Of a stretch of 25,862 nt of DNA, positions 19,801 to 25,862 are shown piece by piece. This DNA is from Hyphochytrium catenoides (lineage: Eukaryota; Sar; Hyphochytriomycetes; Hyphochytriales; Hyphochytriaceae). Positions within the stretch are counted from its first letter, which is position 1. Each line of letters starts with the position of its first letter. Location of the stretch: the NCBI GenBank assembly GCA_900088475.1, contig FLMG01000972.1, forward strand, positions 1 through 25,862. The letters are read 5' to 3'. Position numbers and translations under genes: made by a program. The notes under the pieces are model-generated. The model worked only from the letters and a program-made list of their open reading frames with translations, made no database searches and was not told where the DNA came from.

Positions 19801-22800
19801 TCAGATCTCTCTTCCGCCCTACCCTCACCCTATCGTCTGAATATTGTCTCCTAGGTTGAGTGCTTGGCCCAAATACCCGTGGTATACGGCTCAAGGAGAC
19901 ACCAAGCGTTCTTACATGCCGAGTGCCTTGACTTGACGGGCTGCGATGCACTTTCTGGAGTTTCCCTGAGCTGGTAAGCGTCGGTTATGCGGGCCCTTGG
20001 CGGCTGCGTCTCTGTTTGATGGTGCCATCCTGTCTACGATTTCCCTCTTTCAATTCAATCTTGCCTATCTGTTCCCTCGTCGCTTCTTTCTGCCGGGCGG
20101 AGATTTGCTATGTAATGGATTCATGAGAACTCACGTCGTACTGGCAAGGATCTCTGCCGCAGCACCCGCTCTGATATCTCTTAGAGTTGGAGGAGGTCTG
20201 TTGCTGGACAGTGGAGGGGTGGGCGCACTGTGCAGTCTCCGCGGACTGAAAGAGCTCCTACTCCATCACAGCCAAGGGCTTGATGACAGGTAGACCATGA
20301 GGAATCACGCAAGTCACGGAGAGAGAGGAGAGAAAGAAAGGGATTTGTAAGGGAGAGAGACGTACGAAGAGCTCGCGACCCCTCCTCGCTCGGCCGTAGC
20401 GGAGGCAGTGGTCAAAGGCAAATTGATAGGCGTGATGGCCTTCGCCCGATCGCTTGTTACTGCTTAAACAGCCAGCCCTTTGATGGGCATAGAGTGTTGG
20501 CCTCTGATTAATCAGCTCAAAACCCGTGGTCTCACGCGATTCTTCGTTTACTGTCTATTTCTGGCGATGCATTCATTGTGCACGGTGCCTCATATCTTCA
20601 CAGGGCAATCCAAAGACTCTTCTCCGATTCGGACGGAGGCCTTCTTTGCTCGCTCCAGACTTTGGACATCTCCTTCTGCTCTTTGGTGACAGGACAGAGC
20701 CTTTCTTCCTCTTTTGCCTCTTTGCCTTCCTCCTCTCCCTCTTCCATCGTTGAGCTCGTAATGAACGAGATTGGGGAGGTGCAAGAAGACCAACTGATTA
20801 TCATATGCAAGGCTCTTCCCGCTGTGGAAAGGGCAGAGCTACAAGGTTCCCACGCCGTTCCACCTCTACTCTCTCTCTCCTCTCTCTGTCAGAGGTCCAT
20901 GACTTTCTTTCAGCTTCCGTTGCCCCATCTCCTCTTCCAGCCTTTTTGCCTCCTCTCAAGGGCCGTCTTCATTGTCTCTCTCTTTTCGGAGATCATTCCC
21001 TACTACTGGGCTTATCGCCTCTTTGCTTTTTGTTTAGGGTGTTCGGGGGTCACGACACGGTCACTTACAGTCCTTGCTCGACGGTGGCGGCGCACTCTGC
21101 GCAGTTTAAGGCTCTCACAATGCCCGCATCTCCACCCCGAGGGGCTGCAGGCCCTACGTCCGCTCTCCGCTCTCTACGACCTAGACGTCTCAGGGTGCAA
21201 AGAGCTCCATGGAAGCTTTCCTCAATCTTTGCCAGATAGTCTCAGGGTCCTGGCATGCAAAGGTGAGTGAGCGGGAGGCAAAAAGGAAAAGCTGGATAGA
21301 AGATGGTCAACCCAAAATATGATCAATAGGTGCCTTCTTTCCTCTTGCGGCCAGTCAATGGACTGTGCTAAGCCATGTAAACCCACGACCTTGCTCTTTC
21401 TGCGTCTCTCTTCTTACGTCCATTGCGCCGTCCTTTGTCTCTTGTGGTTACCCTCGGCTAACTCCTCTTGGTCCTTCTAGGTCTAACATGTTTGGGAGAC
21501 GAGTTTCTCTCTTTCCTTCCTGCTTCCAGTGGTTTAGAGAGGCTCGACCTCAGTGGCTGTCAGACCATAACTTCGAAGTTTCTGGATGTTCTCTGCTCTT
21601 CTCATCCTCTTCTTACTGCCGCAGTCCATCGTACCTCAGGGAAAGAAGAGAGAGATGGAGCAAAAGAAGACGTAGAAGAGAGCGATAACGATTTTGCAAA
21701 AGCGTCCTTTGGTGGTCAGGACCTCATTGAACTCAATCTCTGGGGTTGTTCTGAGGTCTCTGAGTCCTCTCTGAAAAAATGTGTAGAGGCCATGAGAAGA
21801 AGAGAGAGAGAAAGGGCCACGATGCAGACAAAGATTGGGAGACAAGCAGGAAGAGCGGAGCAAGAGGAGAGAGGTGCAAGGTTTATCGCCTTCTGCAAGA
21901 TTGAAGACGAGCGTTTCTATGGGATTAGAGCTCATAGACAACTAAGGCTGCAGGAAACGTTCTGGCGGAGCTGCACCAAGCAGAAGAAAGCAGCCACAAT
22001 CATAACGGCAGCGGTACTGTCAGAATCCTTTTCCTGTTCTCGCCATAACAACCTAGAGGGTGCATATCGCTTTATATCCCACTGCTCTGAGTTCATTACG
22101 GCTCTCATCTTAGATATAATTAGGATTTACCTGGATAGCTCCCCGTCCGCAACTGCTTCCTCTCTCCTTCTCTTTCCCGGTTCCTCAAGTTGACATTACC
22201 ACCCGATGACTCCTTTCGTCTGCTCAATGCCAGGTACGCAAGTTCCTTGCCACGCAAAGAGAGGCCAGACGAAGGAGACGGGAGGGCCTCCTACAGCGCA
22301 AGGCCTCTACTGCCATCCAGGCCGCGTGGAGAGGCTACAGAGAGAGAAAGAGGATACGGAGGACAAGAACCAACATATCGTTTGTTTCTTCTCTGATCAT
22401 CTTCTATCTTAATAGCCGACGGTACCTTGGTAAAAAGCGCAAAGCCCTCGCTTTCTCAAGACACAGTGCTTTGCGGAGTGCTTTTCGGCAATGGAAGCGG
22501 AGAACTGAGCAGCAGCTCGCAGAGAAGGGAGAGAGACTAATGAGAGACTTGGAGGAGAAGGCGGACGCCTTTCGTGTCTCCTCGCTCCTTTCCAGTCACT
22601 TTCGCGCTATCTCCCTTTATGTAAAGGCCAAGGGGATGCGCAAGAAGAAAGCTGTTCTCTTCTGGAAGAAAAGACGAGTGCCCCATCTTCTGTCAGCGTG
22701 GAGAGCTCTGTCCCTTAGCTCTGCTCAACAAAGAGAGAAACAGAGGCACATTCTGCTCCTTGTTGTCCCGTTAGACTGGTGGAACTCAACCCGTCAAGGA

Positions 22801-25800
22801 GAGACTTATACAGAGAGAGCTTTTCGACTATATCGCCGAATTCTTTTCAAAAGATGGAAGAGAGATGCGAAGTATGCCAGAGGAAGGAGACTAATGAAAG
22901 GTAGAAGACACCTCTTTCCCTATCCTCTTGCTCCTCTATTATTCTCTACTTAAGAGCTGCCTTGAAGCTCTTAGTACTTACCACCTCTCTCCTCTTCTCC
23001 GCGGGATTTTTGACTTCTTACTTTCTTCTCTACTACTCTTTTCCTTCTCTTGCCTTTCTCTTCTCTTGCTCCATCGATACAGGGATGCGAGACGCACAAT
23101 TTCGCTACTTCAGACGATGGAGAGAGTATGCGGAGAGGAAGAAGCAGCACAGGATGAAAGTGGCAAGAAGTTGGAATAAGATTCTTCGAGCACAGCAGTT
23201 CAGAGTAAGTGGGGGGAAAGAGGTCATCTTCTCCTGCATCTCTCATTCTGTTCCTGCCTCTCTCTCTCCGCTTCTTCTTTCCTTTCTCTCTCTCTCTCCT
23301 TCTTTCTCTCTCTCTCTTATCTATCGGTTGTTGATCATTTGGACCCGGCTCTTGCTGCGTTGCCACCATTTCTGCCTAATCGGACTCTTGTCTTTCTCTC
23401 CGCTCGATAAGAGGGGGCCTACATTGTCCCTCTCCTGGTCGCTCACTTCTCTACCAGCTATGGTGTTTCTCTCTTCTTCTTTTGTCTAGTTGTTCTACCT
23501 CATTCTACTGAGTATCATGTCCGCCACATCTTTCAGTAGCTGAACCTCTCTACTCTTTTCTGTGTTGCCCTGATTTCCTTCTTCTGCTCTTCTGTTATAG
23601 TGCTGGACTGCTTGGAAAGACTTCGTGGGCGAGCAGAAGAGGAATCGCCGAGCACTTGCATTCTTTCGCCAAAGGGCAGAGAAGGATAGCGTGAGGCGAT
23701 GGAAACAGTTCACTAGGGAAGAAAAGGAGAGAAGAGCCCAGGAGAGAGAAGCAGAAAGAGTAGTGCGTCATTTGAGAGAAAACATTGCTGTTGGCCATTG
23801 GAAGACTTGGGCGATGGAGAGAGGAAGAGTCAAGAGGAAAGTGAGGGCCACGCTGTCCCTTATATTCCATCGGACACTCTGCAATACCTTTAAAGCCTGG
23901 AGGACAGTGCTTGAGGATCGAGCAGAGAGAGAAAGAGTTCTCGCGAAGCGATGGCAAGAGAAGGAGTTGAAAAGGCTCCTCAAGACCTGGGTCAGTCATC
24001 TGGAACATGTTTGTCTTTGCTCCGTTTCTCATATGCTCCGGGTTTTCTCATTGGATGGCCTCCTCTTGCTCTCTCTCTCTCTCTCTTCCTAATCTGTCTC
24101 ACTTCGCTCTCTCCTGCTCTCTCTCTCTCCTTTTCTCTCTCTCTCTTTCTTTTGCTCTCTTTCTCTCTGGCTTTCACCGTCGCCTTCTATCTGGTAGAAT
24201 CTTGGCACCGTTCTGGTTCTCATATCCCCTTCTTGTTCTTGACCGTACCAATGGATCTCATATTCTCCCGTGCCAGGACTCTTTCCTGTGCTTACGAGCA
24301 GATTTCCACGTCGGAGCCATGCAGCTCCAAGCTTTCTGGCGAGGGGTGATAGGAAGGAGATACGCAGAGAATTACTATCTAGAGAGAACTTGGGCAGCAG
24401 TTGTGTTCCAGACTATCTGGAGGGGTAGAAGAGCAAGGAGAGAGAGAGAGAAAAAGAAGAGGGAGAGAAGGCTGCAAGACTATCTCGCTCAAGAAAGAGA
24501 GCAAGACAAGATGGAGAAAGAAGAAGAGCGAATATGGGAGTATCTTAGATTTGAGCGAAAGGTTGCCGTGATACAAGCGTTATGGAGAAGGAGAGAGGCA
24601 CGTAGGCGTTACTATCGAGCTATTGAAGAGCAGAAGAGGCGCCAGAGAGAGAAAGAGATGGAGGAGAAGAAAGAGATACTGCGGAAGCTCGAAGAGAAGA
24701 AGGTAGGAGGAGACGACAATAGATTGAGCAGCAAAATGAGGGCTCTCTCTTACCCTTTCCTTCCTTCTCTTCCTCTCTGTCAGCTGCGGCTGGAACGCAT
24801 GGAGAAACTTAAGCATGTTGCCGTGATAGAGGTGCAAAGAGTGGTGAGAGGGTTCCTGGGACGGAGAAGAGCGCAGAGACTGCGGGAGGACTACTTCGAA
24901 TCGCAGTGCGCCGCGATGCTACAGGCCGCCTACAGAGGCAGGATCGTCAGAAGGTTGCCCTCTTATAGTTCTTCTCTCGGTCCCTCCTCGTTGTGGCAGT
25001 TGATGGTCTTGATCTTCATCTCTCTCTATTCTCTCTCTCTCTCTTCATCTCTCTCTCTCACTCTCTCGCTCTCCCTCTCTCTCTCGCTCTCGCTCTGTCT
25101 CTCCCTCTCTCTCTCTCTCTCCTTTGCTGTCACTTTCGCTAGTCAAACTGACCACACTGCCCTCTCTGCGTCCCGTCTGCAGAGCCGTCTACGCCAAGAG
25201 GCGACATCGAGTTACCATGCTGCAAGTGGTTCAGAGTCGAAGAGAAGAGGCAACAATTCTCCGAACCATCGGCGCCAAGGACAGGAAGGGGCAAAGCCTT
25301 GTCCGTTCGTTCTTTGACTCGGTCGGGGCGTCTCCTGAGTCTTTCACCTTTGGCGCTAAGAAAATCCTACGGGACGTAATGGCTGACTACAAGTTCTTCC
25401 GGCGGTGTCTTGAGGAAGAGCTCGAAGTTCTGAGGGAAGGGCTCTTCTCAAAGAGAAGGAGGACTGCCGTGAGAGAGAAATGGAGAAAGGAAGAAGAGGA
25501 GGAAGGACAGGTCCTTCCAAACACTGCTGTCAGAGTAATAATCAGAGGTCATCCTAGGGAAGGAGAGACTGGTAAGATCTCTCCCCTAACTTACGTCCTC
25601 CTTGATGTCTCGCTTCCCCTGCCTGCCTGGGCTTCAGCAACAATATCAGCATCTTCTTATATTCCTCGCTGCCTTACGACCGATTCGCCCGCTGACGCCA
25701 CTAGCCGTCTATCTTCGTCGTTCTCAGGGTATGTTCTTCGTGTGGACATGCGGTCTCGTCCTCCTCTGGCTGAGGTCCGAATGGACAGCGATGGAGAGGT

Positions 25801-25862
25801 GGAGTTCATCCCCATTCTTATGGAAGATACGGACATTATTCAATATAGCAGCATGAAGTACT
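16887..25862 (+). CDS. Large LRR / IQ / Sfi1-repeat / IQ fusion protein, partial at the 3' end
   Basis: Exons: 16887-17179, 17352-17474, 17668-17730, 17855-17966, 18100-18349, 18460-18528, 18727-18800, 18943-19024, 19126-19283, 19399-19464, 19633-19722, 19855-19973, 20149-20289, 20604-20845, 21038-21262, 21481-22013, 22234-22900, 23083-23204, 23601-23990, 24277-24702, 24784-24953, 25183-25571, 25638-25862+. All junctions keep phase; at least 1,676 aa. Order of parts: a low-complexity basic N-terminus (1 to about 200); cysteine-type LRRs (about 280-810); a charged linker; two IQ-like motifs (about 870-930); Sfi1-like tryptophan repeats (about 955-1275); five IQ-like motifs (about 1285-1470); then an unrecognised C-terminal region running off the window. 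IQ motifs bind calmodulin or related EF-hand proteins, Sfi1 repeats bind centrin, and LRRs bind proteins. A scaffold at a centrosome, basal body or cytoskeletal fibre is inferred. The ATG at 16887 is the first in frame. Exon 4 is the weakest exon, since another frame through it is also open. Confidence 0.92.
18460..21810 (+). other. Leucine-rich repeat block (cysteine-containing, AMN1/FBXL-like)
   Basis: At least eleven repeats show the LxLxxC core of the cysteine-type LRRs found in AMN1, Skp2 and FBXL proteins: LDLSRC, FRLSGC, LDISEC, LNVSGC, ANLSYC, LDLTGC, LDISFC, LRLSQC, LDVSGC, LDLSGC and LNLWGC, encoded by exons 7-16. Before them, ELPQELFSLF at about 18170-18199 faintly recalls the start of an F-box, but I do not call one. 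Exons tend to carry one or two repeats each, in keeping with growth by exon duplication. Confidence 0.88.
22426..23990 (+). other. Sfi1-like tryptophan repeat block
   Basis: Exons 17-19 encode long basic helices with tryptophan cores at fairly regular spacing: AFRQWKRR, LLSAWRAL, LFKRWKRD, YFRRWREY, VARSWNKI, TAWKDF, SVRRWKQF, VGHWKTW, TFKAWRTV, LAKRWQEK and LLKTW. Repeats with a hydrophobic-x-x-W-[KR] core in a single long helix are the mark of Sfi1, which binds one centrin per repeat at yeast spindle poles and at centrosomes. Spacing here is roughly 18-40 residues, looser than in yeast Sfi1. Confidence 0.8.
23265..23320. repeat. CT-rich intron tract
   Basis: Low-complexity CTCT tracts broken by CTTT lie within the intron between exons 18 and 19 of the LRR/IQ/Sfi1 gene (23205-23600). 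They are on the sense strand. Serine-leucine frames through them are artefacts of the repeat. Confidence 0.85.
24061..24168. repeat. CT-rich intron tract
   Basis: About 110 bp made almost wholly of C and T, mostly CTCTCT, lies in the intron between exons 19 and 20 (23991-24276). An open frame reads straight through it, but it would add a Ser-Leu run. The intron model keeps phase 0 and joins the Sfi1 block to the IQ block cleanly. Confidence 0.85.
24300..24953 (+). other. Cluster of five IQ-like motifs
   Basis: Exons 20-21 encode five candidate IQ motifs near the pattern IQxxxRGxxxR: LQAFWRGVIGRR, FQTIWRGRRARR, IQALWRRREARR, VQRVVRGFLGRR and LQAAYRGRIVRR. A long charged helix rich in Glu, Lys and Arg separates the third from the fourth. 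Two more lie before the Sfi1 block at about 21990-22360, the clearest being IQAAWRGYRERK. Such motifs usually bind calmodulin, centrin or myosin-type light chains. Confidence 0.88.
25018..25122. repeat. CT-rich intron tract
   Basis: About 105 bp of CT repeats with occasional CG and AT interruptions fills the intron between exons 21 and 22 (24954-25182). Its open frame continues from exon 21 but reads only Ser-Leu, so it is treated as intron. Confidence 0.85.

Noticed and set aside
22384-22415. A 32-nt GT...AG segment inside exon 17 that could be a micro-intron
   Set aside because: Removing it shifts the frame and destroys the Sfi1-like repeats, while keeping it leaves one frame open across the exon. 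It does add a short hydrophobic stretch.
1-25862. CRISPR arrays, insertion sequences, tRNA or rRNA genes
   Set aside because: None was seen. The repeats present are microsatellites, and no spaced direct repeats, transposase or structured RNA gene was recognised by eye.

Overview
The window is nuclear DNA of a eukaryote, most likely a protist. Genes are broken by many short GT-AG introns, mostly about 60-250 nt and a few up to about 400 nt, with pyrimidine-rich acceptors. One gene encodes a Mediator subunit, and two others encode proteins of the lysosome/vacuole. The mix of a ClC-6/7-type exchanger, a TPP1-like sedolisin, a universal-stress-protein gene and Sfi1-type repeats would suit an alga or another unicellular lineage such as a stramenopile or alveolate. 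I cannot fix the species. A run of 14 N marks an assembly gap.

Layout: 1-1900 is mostly non-coding, with a possible broken coiled-coil fragment and a CT microsatellite. 1901-4603 (+) is one uninterrupted exon for a membrane-anchored TPP1-like serine-carboxyl peptidase. 5593-6577 (+) is a five-exon MED22 gene. 6651-11518 (-) is a twelve-exon ClC-6/7-type chloride/proton exchanger, tail to tail with MED22. 11519-13534 is intergenic, with GA-rich and AT-rich stretches. 13535 to about 16818 (-) is a gene with one canonical ATP-binding universal stress protein (USP) domain and one degenerate copy; its 5' exons are tentative. 16887-25862 (+, open at the right edge) is a gene of at least 23 exons whose product joins cysteine-type leucine-rich repeats to IQ motifs, a block of Sfi1-like tryptophan repeats and more IQ motifs.

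I built exon models by hand, requiring a reading frame, GT/AG borders and matching phase at every junction. MED22, the exchanger (except one junction at the N gap), the last seven USP exons and all 23 exons of the LRR gene meet these rules.

Functional links: the peptidase (C-terminal tail GYRPL) and the exchanger (N-terminal EMTRLLP) both carry adaptor-type sorting signals and probably act in the same acidic compartment. The LRR/IQ/Sfi1 protein is the most unusual item. Its parts predict a scaffold binding calmodulin and centrin at a centrosome or basal body.
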